Positions 54,014-62,460 of a stretch of DNA of 64,000 nt are shown in pieces; the first letter of the stretch is position 1, and the number at the start of each line of letters is the position of its first letter. Source of the DNA: Microbacterium testaceum (lineage in GTDB: Bacteria; Actinomycetota; Actinomycetes; Actinomycetales; Microbacteriaceae). The stretch spans positions 413,772 to 477,771 of the forward strand of contig NZ_JAJGNJ010000002.1 in assembly GCF_020781835.1 (NCBI RefSeq). The letters run 5' to 3'. The position numbers and the translations under genes were made by a program. The notes under the pieces were generated by a model. It did no database searches and was not told the origin of the DNA. It worked only from the letters and a program-made list of their open reading frames with translations.

Positions 54014-54067
54014 GAGGCCGTCGGAGCGAGATCCCGCGCCGGTCGCATCGCCCGGTGCCGCGGGCGC

Positions 54068-54190
54068 TCACCGTCGCTCGGTGTCCTCCGGTGCGGCGGC
54101 GAGCTCGCTGATGTCGATGGCCTCCGTGGGTGGAAGCGACATGTCGACAGGGCGGATCGGCCGGGGGTCGACCGTGGAACGTGTGGGCAC
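54068..54190 (-). CDS. Small 40-residue ORF in the DosR-like locus
   Basis: This GTG-initiated ORF of 40 residues reads MPTRSTVDPRPIRPVDMSLP and continues TEAIDISELAAAPEDTERR after one Pro. It is preceded by an excellent site, GAAGGAGAGACGAC, before the GTG. It lies divergent to the universal stress protein gene, and a GGGACCTTCGGCCC box sits 84 bases upstream. I recognise no family. Ribosome site, promoter box and stop-free frame together argue for a real small gene. Confidence 0.5.
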   Translation of the reverse strand: MPTRSTVDPRPIRPVDMSLPPTEAIDISELAAAPEDTERR

Positions 54191-54273
54191 GTCGTCTCTC
54201 CTTCGTCTGCGGGCGACATCGGACTCGGGCCGCTCGTCGAGACCAGTGCATCGCATCGCGCGCGGTCGCGGGC

Positions 54274-54287
54274 GGGCCGAAGGTCCC
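54274..54287 (-). promoter_or_regulatory. DosR-like box 1
   Basis: On the minus strand this reads GGGACCTTCGGCCC, resembling the mycobacterial DosR binding consensus (GGGAC-N-N-N-N-GNCCC). It faces the 40-residue ORF at 54190. With box 2 it forms a back-to-back pair across the divergent intergenic region. Confidence 0.65.
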
Positions 54288-54305
54288 ACGACGTCCCATG
54301 CCTGC

Positions 54306-54319
54306 GGGACCTTCGGCCC
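54306..54319 (+). promoter_or_regulatory. DosR-like box 2
   Basis: GGGACCTTCGGCCC is identical to box 1 on the other strand. It lies 60 bases before the universal stress protein gene at 54380, where an activator would be expected to sit. Confidence 0.65.
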
Positions 54320-54379
54320 ACCGGCCGGCGCCGGTCGCGGTCTACCGTGCGAGAAGGGATACGGCTCGGGGAGGCTGCC

Positions 54380-55225
54380 ATGGAGAACATCGTCGTCGGC
54401 GTCGATGACCGGGCCGCGTCGCGCGCCGCTCTCGCGTGGGTGGGGCACCGTTGCGCGGCGCACGCTGCCGAGGTCGAGCTGGTGCACGTGGTGGGGGAGG
54501 TCTCCGGTCGCCGGAAAGCCACTGCCGACCTGCGGGCAGAAGCCGAGCACATCCTCCACGAGGCCGCGCCGGGACAGGCGGTCCGGTTCCATCGCGCTGA
54601 GGGCGGGGTCGCCCGGACGCTCGGAGAGCTCTCGGCCGACGCGGACCTCCTGGTCATCGGCGTAGATCCGGCGCATCCGCTCCGCGCGGCGCTGGGCGGG
54701 TGGCTTCCCGTCCGCGTGATCGCACGGTCCGTGCCGCCGGTGTGCATCGTCCCGGCGGGATGGGTGCCGCGAGAGGGCAGCGTGACGGTCGGCGTCGACG
54801 AGGACTCGTCGTCGGCGGAAGCGCTGGAGTTCGCGGCGAAGGAAGCCGGCGAGACGTCGCGCCGGCTGCGGGTCGTGCACGCCTGGCACCTGCCGGAGCC
54901 CGCCCTGGACGGTTCCGCCGCCCTCCTCGTTCGGCCCGACCGGGTGCTCCAGGAGCACCGCGACCTCCTCGACGCGGCCACGCAGTCCCTCCAGCGCCGA
55001 TTCCCCGACCTGCACATCGAGTCGGACCTCGTCCGCTCGCACTCGGCCGAGGCTCTCCTGGATCACGCGCCGAACGCGACCATGATCGTCATCGGCACGC
55101 ACAGAGAGGGCGTGCTCGTCGGCGGGTACACCGGGTCGGTCGCCCAGGACATGCTGTGGCGGGCCGGATGCCCCATCGTGGTCGTACCGCCCGCGGGCTT
55201 CCCCCCGAAGGGGGCCCAGCGATGA
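54380..55225 (+). CDS. Universal stress protein (tandem USP domains)
   Basis: This 281-residue protein has two USP domains. The first starts IVVGVDDRAASRAAL. The second starts SVTVGVDEDSSSAEALEFAA and contains the ATP-binding-type motif MIVIGTHREGVLVGGYTGSVAQ. USPs of this form are induced with dormancy, hypoxia or NO in mycobacteria and may bind ATP. The start follows GGGGAGG. It overlaps the membrane protein gene by four bases and lies behind DosR-like box 2. Confidence 0.9.
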   Translation: MENIVVGVDDRAASRAALAWVGHRCAAHAAEVELVHVVGEVSGRRKATADLRAEAEHILHEAAPGQAVRFHRAEGGVARTLGELSADADLLVIGVDPAHPLRAALGGWLPVRVIARSVPPVCIVPAGWVPREGSVTVGVDEDSSSAEALEFAAKEAGETSRRLRVVHAWHLPEPALDGSAALLVRPDRVLQEHRDLLDAATQSLQRRFPDLHIESDLVRSHSAEALLDHAPNATMIVIGTHREGVLVGGYTGSVAQDMLWRAGCPIVVVPPAGFPPKGAQR

Positions 55226-55680
55226 GCGTGGCGTTGCGCTGGGTGCTCATCGGTTCGCACGCTCTGGTCTCGCTCACGGCGCTCGCGGGTGGGGCCGTGC
55301 TCGTCCTCAGCGCCGTGGATGCGAGCCTGGAGTCGACGTGGAAGCCGCCGTCGGACTACCTCGTGGGGACGCCGTTCTCCTCGTACCTGATCCCCGGTCT
55401 CGCGCTCATCCTGTTCCTCGGCGGCTTCCAGGGGGTCGCGTGCATCATGCAGCTGCGCAGATCCGGCGCCGCGCCCCTCGTCTCCGCGCTCGCCGGCCTG
55501 GTGATGTTCATCTGGATCTTCGTGCAGATGATGTACATCCCGTTCTCGGTCCTGCAGGCCGTCTACTTCGTCATGGCCCTCGTCCAGGTGACGGCGGTCG
55601 TCGTCGACTCGGATGTGCTCACGCGAACCGGTTGGACGTGGACGCAGCGATTCCGGATGCCGGGACCGCGACGGGGCTGA
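55222..55680 (+). CDS. Small membrane protein linked to the USP gene
   Basis: This 152-residue protein has about four hydrophobic helices (WVLIGSHALVSLTALAGGAV, YLIPGLALILFLGGFQG, LVSALAGLVMFIWIFVQM, FVMALVQVTAVVV). No family is recognised. It is translationally coupled to the USP gene (ATGA), so it is probably expressed with the same stress regulon. Confidence 0.7.
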   Translation: MSVALRWVLIGSHALVSLTALAGGAVLVLSAVDASLESTWKPPSDYLVGTPFSSYLIPGLALILFLGGFQGVACIMQLRRSGAAPLVSALAGLVMFIWIFVQMMYIPFSVLQAVYFVMALVQVTAVVVDSDVLTRTGWTWTQRFRMPGPRRG

Positions 55681-55732
55681 GCGGCCCTCGCGCCGCGCGT
55701 GACGGCGCGTGGCCTCGCGCCGCCGTCCCCGC

Positions 55733-56563
55733 TCATACCGGAGGACGGGTGTGCGGAACGACGCAGATCGGCCGGTGCAACGTGCCGATGAGATCCAGGC
55801 CGATCGAGCCCAGGAACGCGCCCGCGACGACGCCGCGCCCGTGCGTGCCGATGACGACGTCGCTGCTGCGGTCGGCCACGCGTGTCAACGCCGAGGTGGG
55901 GTTGTCTCGAACCAGTTCCGTCACGACCGCGACGTCGGGGTGGAGCTCGCGGACGCGCGCGACCGCCGCTTCCAGGACGCGTTCGTGAGCGGCGGCGACG
56001 TCGCGAGGACTCCGTCCGGGCTCCGCGGTCCCGCGCGACCCCGAGGTGCGCATGAGCCAGGAGTGCACCACGCGCAGCGGCACCCGGCGGGCCGAGGCCG
56101 CGGCCGCAGCGAAGAGGAGCGCCGCGGACGAGGAGTCGTCGTCGTCCACACCGACGGTCACCGGGTCGTCGGTCGCCGACCACCCGGTCGGAACGAGCGC
56201 AGTCGGAATCCGCGATTGGGCGGCGACGCGGGGCGGCACCCATCCGGTGAGCATCGTGCGCGTGCGGAACCCCGGGTGCACGCCGAGGACGAGCAGATCG
56301 GCGCCCCTGGCGGCATCGGTCAGGGCGGCCGGCATGAGTCCGTCGAGGCGCGTCACGTCGGCCGGCGCGTCCGGAACGAGGGCGTGCCAGCGTCGGGCGG
56401 CACCATCCAGGATCCTGTCCGCCTCCTGGCGATCCGACAGGAACATGTTGGTGACGAGGACGACCTCGATCTCGGTGCGCCGGGAACGGGCCCTCTCGGC
56501 TGCCCACTCCAGCGCGGCTTCCGCGGCCGGGCTGCCGTCGTGGCCCAGAACCACCCGTTCCAT
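55733..56563 (-). CDS. Universal stress protein (tandem USP domains)
   Basis: This 276-residue two-domain USP has VVLGHDGSPAAEAALEWAAERA at the start. A second domain has VTVGVDDDDSSSAALLFAA and ends with VIGTHGRGVVAGAFLGSIG, the G-2x-G-9x-G(S/T)-type nucleotide site. It has a GGGACCTTCTGCCC DosR-like box 54 bases upstream (56617-56630). It follows the response regulator gene on the same strand. Confidence 0.9.
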   Translation of the reverse strand: MERVVLGHDGSPAAEAALEWAAERARSRRTEIEVVLVTNMFLSDRQEADRILDGAARRWHALVPDAPADVTRLDGLMPAALTDAARGADLLVLGVHPGFRTRTMLTGWVPPRVAAQSRIPTALVPTGWSATDDPVTVGVDDDDSSSAALLFAAAAASARRVPLRVVHSWLMRTSGSRGTAEPGRSPRDVAAAHERVLEAAVARVRELHPDVAVVTELVRDNPTSALTRVADRSSDVVIGTHGRGVVAGAFLGSIGLDLIGTLHRPICVVPHTRPPV

Positions 56564-56616
56564 GCGTCGCTCCCTTCAGACGGACCGAGCGTAGAAGGGA
56601 GGGCCGTGGCCGGGAT

Positions 56617-56630
56617 GGGCAGAAGGTCCC
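56617..56630 (-). promoter_or_regulatory. DosR-like box 3
   Basis: On the minus strand this reads GGGACCTTCTGCCC, one base different from boxes 1 and 2. It lies between the response regulator stop (56636) and the USP start (56563), so it probably gives the USP gene its own promoter. Confidence 0.6.
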
Positions 56631-56635
56631 GCGAC

Positions 56636-57271
56636 TCACTGCTCCCGGTGTTCGACGCGGAAGATGGCCGCCTGGGTTCGCGACTCCATCCCGAGCTTCA
56701 TCAGGAGGGACGACACGTAGTTCTTGATCGTCTTCTCCGCCAGCCCGAGCCGTTCGCCGATCTGGCGGTTGGTCAGCCCGTCGGCGATGAGGGAGAGGAC
56801 CTGACGTTCCCGCAGGCCGAGAGAACCGAGCCGGGGGTCCTCGTCGTCGGAGCGCTCGCGCAGATTCGACGCGGCGCGGGCGGCCGCCTCGGTGTTCAAC
56901 AGCGCGCGTCCGGCGCTGACGGCGCGGATGTCTTCCAGGAGGCGCATCGCGGCGATGTTCTTCAGCAGGTATCCGGAGGCGCCCGCCAGCACCGCGGCGG
57001 ACGTGGCGGCGTCGTCGTCATAGGCGGTGAGGATCAGGCAGGCGACGTGAGGCATCGCCGAGCGGATCTGACGGCACAGGTCGATGCCGCTGCCGTCGGG
57101 CAGCCGCACGTCGAGCACGGCCACGTCCGGCCGGGCCGCCTCGATGCGCGACAAAGCCTGCCGCACGCCCCCCGCTTCGCCGACGACCTCGAGGCCGGCC
57201 GCGCCGTCGATCAGGTCGGCCAGCCCGCGCCGTACGATCTCATGGTCATCGACCAGGAAGACACGCGTCAT
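56636..57271 (-). CDS. NarL/DosR-type response regulator
   Basis: This 211-residue regulator has a receiver domain (VFLVDDHEIVRRGL, phosphoacceptor Asp in VAVLDVRLPDGSG, LILTAYDDD, YLLKN) and a LuxR-type HTH (LGLRERQVLSLIADGLTNRQIGERLGLAEKTIKNYVSSLLMKLGM). This closely resembles mycobacterial DosR/DevR, including KTVKNYVS-type recognition helix residues. ATG 57271 was chosen; the 15 residues upstream are not conserved. It overlaps the kinase gene (ATGA), forming a two-component system. It is likely to bind the GGGACCTTCGRCCC boxes around it. Confidence 0.9.
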   Translation of the reverse strand: MTRVFLVDDHEIVRRGLADLIDGAAGLEVVGEAGGVRQALSRIEAARPDVAVLDVRLPDGSGIDLCRQIRSAMPHVACLILTAYDDDAATSAAVLAGASGYLLKNIAAMRLLEDIRAVSAGRALLNTEAAARAASNLRERSDDEDPRLGSLGLRERQVLSLIADGLTNRQIGERLGLAEKTIKNYVSSLLMKLGMESRTQAAIFRVEHREQ

Positions 57272-58989
57272 GGCATCCGTCCCTCGTTCTCGGGTGCGGG
57301 GAGGGGGACACGCCACTCGGCGCGCGTGCCGTGCTCACCCGTGTCGAGTGTCATCGTCCCTCGGCGCGCCTCGGCGCGGTCCGCGAGGTTGGCCAGGCCG
57401 CTTCTGCGGTCGTCCCGGATTCCGATGCCGTCGTCGGTGACGATGACCGACACGGCCCGTTCCGTGACTCCGACATCCAGCGAGATGCTGTGCGCATGCG
57501 CGTGACGCACGCTGTTGCTCAACAGCTCGCGCGCCACGCCCACGACGTCCTCTCCCAGCGAGCCGGAGACGGCATGGTCCACCGGGCCGGAGAACCGCAG
57601 GGCGGGCGGTCGGCGCAGAGACCCCGAGACCTCCGCGACCACGTCGATGAGACGGTGGCGGAGCGACGCCCCGTCGCGTGCGGAGATGGCGAAGATCACG
57701 GTGCGGATCTGTGCGATCGCGTCGTCCAGCTGCCGGATGACCTCGTCGACGCGGTTCCGGTCGTGGGGGTCGTCCAGAGTCAGGGCCACCGACTGCAGGG
57801 TGAGGCCGGCTCCGAAGACCTGCTGGATGACATGATCGTGCAGATCGCGCGCGATGCGGGCCCGCTCCTCGCTCAGGATCGCCTTCTGCTGGTCGCTACG
57901 GGCATGGGAGAGCTCCAGCGCGATGCTCGTCTGCGAGGCGAGATCGCCGAGCACCTCGAGTTCCACCGCGGTGAACCCCCGCTCGCCGGGCGCCCGAGCC
58001 ACGCTGAGCGCACCCCAGGTCCGCTGGCGCGTACGCATCGGCACGGCCATCGCCGGACCGGTCTCCTCGCCCACCGTCACCAACGCCGGGTCGAGCCGGT
58101 CGGGGAAGCGCGCAGCGGTGGCGACCCGCACGCCGCCGCTCTCCATCGCCGCGGCCGCGATGCTTGCGCTCCCGGACGAGCTCAGGCCCAGCACGTCCTG
58201 CTCGTGGGGACCGCGCGCAGCGGCGACGCGGAGGACGTCCGGGTCACTGGTCGGGGTCACCACGGTCACCTGCGTCCCCGCCGAGAGCTCTTGTACGCGT
58301 CCGGCGACGAGGTCGAAGACGGCGTCCGGCGGGGTGGACAGAATCGCCGCCGACACCTCCGCCGTCGCCGCCATCCACGTCGCGCGCGTGCGGGCTTCGT
58401 CGAAGAGCCGAGCGTTCTGGATGACGAATCCCGCCGTGGACGCCAGCGCGCGCACCAGCTCCTCGTCCTCCGCCGAGAACGAGCCCCGACGCGCGTTGGT
58501 CAGGTAGAGGTTGCCGAACACCTCGCCACGAACCCGGACGGGGGCCCCGAGAAACGAGTCCATGCCGGGGTGGTGGGCAGGGAAGCCGGCGGCTCGTGGA
58601 TCGGTTGCGAGGTGGGCCAGCCTGATCGGCTCCGGGTCGGCGATGAGCGCACCCAGGATGCCGTGCCCGCGCGGCAGATGCCCGATCGCCGCTGCGTCCT
58701 CCGGGGCGAGGCCGACGTGGATGAACTGGTCCAGGGACGATCTGTCGGCGGCGATGACGCCGAGCGCCCCGAACTCGGCATCCACGAGCTCGACGGCCGC
58801 CTCCACGACGCGCCGGAGGACGACGGCCAGTTCGATCTCTCCCACCACGGTGTCGATCGCGCGCAACATGCCGCGCAGACGTTCCCGGGGGGAGTGCAAC
58901 CGTTCCGCCGAAGCGATCGGTGCCTCGGTGTCGCCGGCCGATCCGGCACGAGCCACGGCGGGGAGGGGCCGGTGCGTCTCGCCTGTCAT
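57268..58989 (-). CDS. DosS/DevS-like GAF-GAF histidine kinase
   Basis: This 573-residue sensor kinase has a GAF-A domain (about 60-205), a GAF-B domain (about 225-370), a HisKA_3 dimerisation domain with phosphoacceptor His in ARIARDLHDHVIQQVF, and an HATPase with DDGIGIRDD. In GAF-A the segment FPAHHPGMDSFLGAPVRVRGEVFGNLYLT matches the place where mycobacterial DosS carries its haem ligand (His149), and a His-His pair is kept. It may therefore sense O2, NO or CO. It is coupled to the response regulator. Confidence 0.9.
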   Translation of the reverse strand: MTGETHRPLPAVARAGSAGDTEAPIASAERLHSPRERLRGMLRAIDTVVGEIELAVVLRRVVEAAVELVDAEFGALGVIAADRSSLDQFIHVGLAPEDAAAIGHLPRGHGILGALIADPEPIRLAHLATDPRAAGFPAHHPGMDSFLGAPVRVRGEVFGNLYLTNARRGSFSAEDEELVRALASTAGFVIQNARLFDEARTRATWMAATAEVSAAILSTPPDAVFDLVAGRVQELSAGTQVTVVTPTSDPDVLRVAAARGPHEQDVLGLSSSGSASIAAAAMESGGVRVATAARFPDRLDPALVTVGEETGPAMAVPMRTRQRTWGALSVARAPGERGFTAVELEVLGDLASQTSIALELSHARSDQQKAILSEERARIARDLHDHVIQQVFGAGLTLQSVALTLDDPHDRNRVDEVIRQLDDAIAQIRTVIFAISARDGASLRHRLIDVVAEVSGSLRRPPALRFSGPVDHAVSGSLGEDVVGVARELLSNSVRHAHAHSISLDVGVTERAVSVIVTDDGIGIRDDRRSGLANLADRAEARRGTMTLDTGEHGTRAEWRVPLPAPENEGRMP

Positions 58990-59048
58990 CGGCACCCCCT
59001 CTCCCCGACTCCAATCTACGGCCGACGTTCCGCTCTGGCCAGCGTGGG

Positions 59049-59062
59049 AGGACCTTCGACCC
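59049..59062 (+). promoter_or_regulatory. DosR-like box 4
   Basis: AGGACCTTCGACCC lies in the divergent region between the kinase gene (58989, minus) and the PNPOx gene (59109, plus). It has one mismatch in the first G compared with the other copies and could serve either gene. Confidence 0.55.
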
Positions 59063-59108
59063 GTCACGACGCGCGCGCGGGCGGTGGACTCGAGGGAGGA
59101 GGAGCACC

Positions 59109-59639
59109 ATGAGCAACGAGCCCACCGCCGCATCCGTCACCGCACTGAGCACGGCCGAGTGCTGGCGTCTTCTGGAGACCCAGCGCCTCGGTCGGCTCGC
59201 TCTCGTCGACGCGTCCGGCGAACCCCGGATCTACCCGGTGAACTTCGCCGGCCGCGACGGCGTCCTGTACCTCCGCAGTGCCAACGATGCCAAGCTCCGC
59301 TTCCTGCGGTCGCGGCCGACCGTCGCCTTCGAGGTCGACGGGAAGGATGCCGACCAGTGGTGGAGCGTGGTCCTGCGCGGAGAAGCGGCCCGGGTGGATG
59401 TGGACGCCGAGATCCTGGCCAGCAGGCACGCGCAGGTGCGATCGATGAGTCCCACCGCCAAGCCCTTCGTCATCCGTATCCAGCCGCGGAGCGTGACGGG
59501 CCGACGCTTCCGCGAGCGCGGCGATGAGCCGGAGGGCCCGGTGCGGACCCAGATCCTCACTCCGTCGCCCGAACTCCCCCCGCCCGCCGGTCGTCGGCCG
59601 CATCCGATCCCGAGCTTCACGCCGCTGGCGGACGGCTGA
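59109..59639 (+). CDS. Pyridoxamine 5'-phosphate oxidase-fold flavin protein
   Basis: This 176-residue PNPOx-like flavin-binding protein has TAECWRLLETQRLGRLALVDASGEPRIYPVNF as the opening strands and AFEVDGKDADQWWSVVLRGEA as the core. It resembles the small FMN or F420-binding proteins found in DosR-type regulons. The C-terminus is Pro-rich. GGAGGAGCACC precedes the ATG, and a DosR-like box lies 47 bases upstream. Confidence 0.85.
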   Translation: MSNEPTAASVTALSTAECWRLLETQRLGRLALVDASGEPRIYPVNFAGRDGVLYLRSANDAKLRFLRSRPTVAFEVDGKDADQWWSVVLRGEAARVDVDAEILASRHAQVRSMSPTAKPFVIRIQPRSVTGRRFRERGDEPEGPVRTQILTPSPELPPPAGRRPHPIPSFTPLADG

Positions 59640-59723
59640 CCGCTCGGCGCGCGAGCAGCGACCGGGGTGGACACCGGTCACCGCTTGTCCGCCACATCGA
59701 TCATCCGGCTGTGGCCCGCCGGC

Positions 59724-60560
59724 TCACCGGATGACGGCGGTCACCGTCGGCAGGTCCGTCAGCAGTGCCTGGCTGGTCGAGCCCAGCAGGAAGCGTGCCA
59801 TCGCTCCGCGTCCGTGGCTGCCGACGACGAGCAGTCGGGCGTTGTGCGCCTCACGTGCGAGGACCGCCGCCGGATACCCGGACTCCACGACGGTGGTCAC
59901 CGAGAGGTCGGGGTAGTCCTGGCGGAGCCCCGCGAGGGAGATCGCCAGGGCCTCCGTGGTGAGGTCCTGCATGCGGTCGAGATAGTCCACCGGGTAGTCG
60001 TCCATCTCGAAGGGAACGGGGACGGGAGACCACGTCATCACCGCGCGGAGGGGCTCACCCAGCCGGTCCGCCTCTGCCGCGGCGAACCTCACGGCCTTCT
60101 CGGAGGACTCCGACCCGTCGACGCCCACCACGACACCGGTGCGTCCGTGCGTGCCGTCGTCCGGGACGACGACCACGGCGCAGTGCGCCGCGGCCGTGAT
60201 GCGCACACCACGGACTCCGCGGAGGCGAGACCCGCCCTTCGCGAAATCGCTGCCGAGCACGAGCAGGTCGGCGCGCTGCGACACATCGAGCAGCCGGGCC
60301 ACGGGGTCGCCCCGTTCCAGCAGCGTCTCGGCATCCGCCCCCGCAGTACGTGCGCGCGTCGCCGCGGAGTCGAGCATCGTCTCGGCTGTCCGCGTCGCGC
60401 GGTCGAGAAGCGTCTGTTCGCCACCCACGCCGCGGCCCGAGCCCACGACGGAGACCAGCAGCAGCCGTTCGCGTCGTGCGACGGCGCGTTCGATCGCCCA
60501 CTCCAGCGCCCGCTGGGACCCGGATGCCTCTGTCACGCCGACCGCAATGGTCTCGCTCAT
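59724..60560 (-). CDS. Universal stress protein (tandem USP domains)
   Basis: This 278-residue two-domain USP starts IAVGVTEASGSQRALEWAIERA. The second domain has VVVGVDGSESSEKAVRFAAAEA and ends with VVGSHGRGAMARFLLGSTSQA, the standard ATP-binding motif. It is divergent from the alcohol dehydrogenase gene, sharing the GGGACCTTCGACCC box at 60627-60640. It is the third USP in this 7-kb stretch. Confidence 0.9.
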   Translation of the reverse strand: MSETIAVGVTEASGSQRALEWAIERAVARRERLLLVSVVGSGRGVGGEQTLLDRATRTAETMLDSAATRARTAGADAETLLERGDPVARLLDVSQRADLLVLGSDFAKGGSRLRGVRGVRITAAAHCAVVVVPDDGTHGRTGVVVGVDGSESSEKAVRFAAAEADRLGEPLRAVMTWSPVPVPFEMDDYPVDYLDRMQDLTTEALAISLAGLRQDYPDLSVTTVVESGYPAAVLAREAHNARLLVVGSHGRGAMARFLLGSTSQALLTDLPTVTAVIR

Positions 60561-60626
60561 GGTCGCTCCTTCGCTCGTGCCGTCATCGGCTTGCTTCCAG
60601 GGTGCAACCGCGCCGGCCGACCCGAC

Positions 60627-60640
60627 GGGACCTTCGACCC
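60627..60640 (+). promoter_or_regulatory. DosR-like box 5
   Basis: GGGACCTTCGACCC lies between the divergent USP (60560, minus) and alcohol dehydrogenase (60699, plus) genes, 58 bases before the latter. Confidence 0.6.
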
Positions 60641-60698
60641 TCCGAGAGCCCGACACGCGGCGGAGACTCGGGTCACACAAACGATCGAAGGAGAGATC

Positions 60699-61757
60699 AT
60701 GCGTGCAGCAGTCGTCGAACAGTTCGGTTCCCCCCTCCGGGTGGAGGAGCGAGAGATTCCCCACCCCGGTCCCGGACAGGTGCTGGTCCGGCTGGAGACC
60801 TGCGGGCTGTGCCACACCGACATCCACGCGATGAACGGTGACTGGCCGGTCAAGCCCCGGCTGCCGCTCGTCCCCGGCCACGAAGGTGTCGGCATCATCG
60901 AGGAACTCGGGGCCGGTGTCACCACGCGCACCGTGGGCCAGCGTGTCGCGCTGCCGTGGCTCGGCCACGCGTGCGGTGAATGCCGGTACTGCGTCGACGG
61001 GCGGGAGAACCTGTGCGAGCAGCAGTTCAACAACGGGTACGCCGTCGACGGAGCGTACGCCGAGTACATGCTGGCCGACGCCCGCTTCGCCGTCGCGGTG
61101 CCCGACGGTGTCTCGCCTCTCGACGCGGCCCCGCTGACATGCGCCGGCGTCACGACGTACGCGGCGGTCAAGAACGCGCGGATCACACCGGGGGAGACCG
61201 TCGCGGTGTTCGGAATCGGCGGGCTCGGACATCTGGCCATCCAGTACGCCCGCCTCGTCGGGGCGAAGGTGATCGCCGTCGACGTGACGGACGAGAAGCT
61301 GCAGCTGGCGACCGAGCTCGGGGCCGACCACGTCGTGAACGCGCGCAGCGGCGACCCCGTCGAGGCCATCCGGCGGCTCGGAGGGGCCGACGCCGCGATC
61401 GTCCTCGCGGTCGCCCCGGCGGTGTTCCGTCAGGCCTTCGACGCGCTCAACCGGGGCGGCCGGCTGGTGCTCGTCTCGCTGCCGGCCGGAGGTGAACTGA
61501 CCGTTCCGGTCTTCGACACGGTGCTCAAGGGCATCCACGTCATCGGCTCCATCGTGGGCACCCGGCAGGACCTCGTGGAGGTGTTCGCCCTCCACGCCCT
61601 CGGTCGCACGCGGGTCATCACGCAGACCCGCGATCTGGAGGACGTCAACCGCTCGGTCGAGGAGGTGCTCGCGGGGTCGGTGCCGGCGCGTCTGGTCTTC
61701 TCGTACCACACCGCCGACCTGGTGCCCGTCACGGAGGCAGTGGAGACCGTCTCCTAG
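60699..61757 (+). CDS. Zinc-dependent alcohol dehydrogenase (AdhP-like, MDR)
   Basis: This 352-residue medium-chain dehydrogenase oxidises alcohols or reduces aldehydes with NAD. The catalytic zinc site is CGLCHTDIH plus GHEGVGI; the structural zinc has four cysteines in CGECRYCVDGRENLC. The Rossmann motif is VFGIGGLGHLAIQYA. ATG 60699 follows GAAGGAGAG. It lies behind DosR-like box 5, so it may serve redox balance under oxygen limitation. A GC-rich hairpin follows the stop. Confidence 0.93.
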   Translation: MRAAVVEQFGSPLRVEEREIPHPGPGQVLVRLETCGLCHTDIHAMNGDWPVKPRLPLVPGHEGVGIIEELGAGVTTRTVGQRVALPWLGHACGECRYCVDGRENLCEQQFNNGYAVDGAYAEYMLADARFAVAVPDGVSPLDAAPLTCAGVTTYAAVKNARITPGETVAVFGIGGLGHLAIQYARLVGAKVIAVDVTDEKLQLATELGADHVVNARSGDPVEAIRRLGGADAAIVLAVAPAVFRQAFDALNRGGRLVLVSLPAGGELTVPVFDTVLKGIHVIGSIVGTRQDLVEVFALHALGRTRVITQTRDLEDVNRSVEEVLAGSVPARLVFSYHTADLVPVTEAVETVS

Positions 61758-61783
61758 AACGGTCTCTTCGGGCCTGCCTCCCG

Positions 61784-61821
61784 ACGCCGGCCGGTACCGC
61801 TTCGTGCGGGCCGGCCGGCGT
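61784..61821. terminator. Bidirectional hairpin between adh and the next gene
   Basis: ACGCCGGCCGG (61784-61794) and CCGGCCGGCGT (61811-61821) form an 11-bp perfect stem. A short CCGC/GCGG inner pair closes a TTCGT loop. It lies between two converging genes and can terminate both. Confidence 0.75.
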
Positions 61822-61833
61822 TCGCGTGGGCGG

Positions 61834-62460
61834 TCAGTCCGGCGTACCGGGGGGCAACTCCGACCTGTCGACGATGTCCGCGTCGCTCTCGCCGGTGAGT
61901 CGCCACCAGCTCGGGCCGGATCTGTAACGGTCGTAGGGCACCCACTCCCCGCCTTCGAGGAGGAAGTCCCGCCCGTCCGAGAGGGCGAAGTAGCGGGTCC
62001 CGAGGCTCGTCGAGTGTCGCCAGTACTGGCGAGGTGCGGGCGTCGCGGTGGTCGCGTGTCGATCCGCCGACCGCTCGGCGTGAGGGGCGATGTGCGCGGC
62101 GGGCGGCTCTCCGCCGTCCCACCGCGCGTACCAGAAGGCGCGGGAGGTCAGTGCCGCGACGGCGTCGCGCTCGAGCGAAGGGAGCACAGCGCGGAGGCGG
62201 GCTTCGAAGCGAGGGCCCGCATCGTGCGCGGCATCGTCCACCCGGATCGTGTTCGCCGTCGCAACCGCCTGTTCCACGGCGCGCGCAAGGTCGAAGGCGG
62301 GGATGCCGTGGCGTTGCGCGAGATCCGTGACCGCCTGCGCGTCGGACCCGGGGTGGGGTCCGCGTCCCCACCCGAGATAGGCGACGATGGCGGCCGAGAC
62401 CAGGCTCCCGTCCACTGATGCGCTCATCTCCTCGAGCTTAATGAGAGGCGTGATCTGCAT
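61834..62460 (-). CDS. Hypothetical protein
   Basis: This protein of up to 208 residues has no family that I recognise. It is soluble, with a His/Ala-rich middle and an aromatic C-terminal part (YWRHSTSLGTRYFALSDGRDFLLEGGEWVPYDRYRSGPSWW). That part resembles a small substrate-binding or SH3-like fold, but this is only an impression. ATG 62460 and ATG 62427 are both preceded directly by purine-rich sequence, so the start is not certain. The gene converges with adh. Confidence 0.6.
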   Translation of the reverse strand: MQITPLIKLEEMSASVDGSLVSAAIVAYLGWGRGPHPGSDAQAVTDLAQRHGIPAFDLARAVEQAVATANTIRVDDAAHDAGPRFEARLRAVLPSLERDAVAALTSRAFWYARWDGGEPPAAHIAPHAERSADRHATTATPAPRQYWRHSTSLGTRYFALSDGRDFLLEGGEWVPYDRYRSGPSWWRLTGESDADIVDRSELPPGTPD

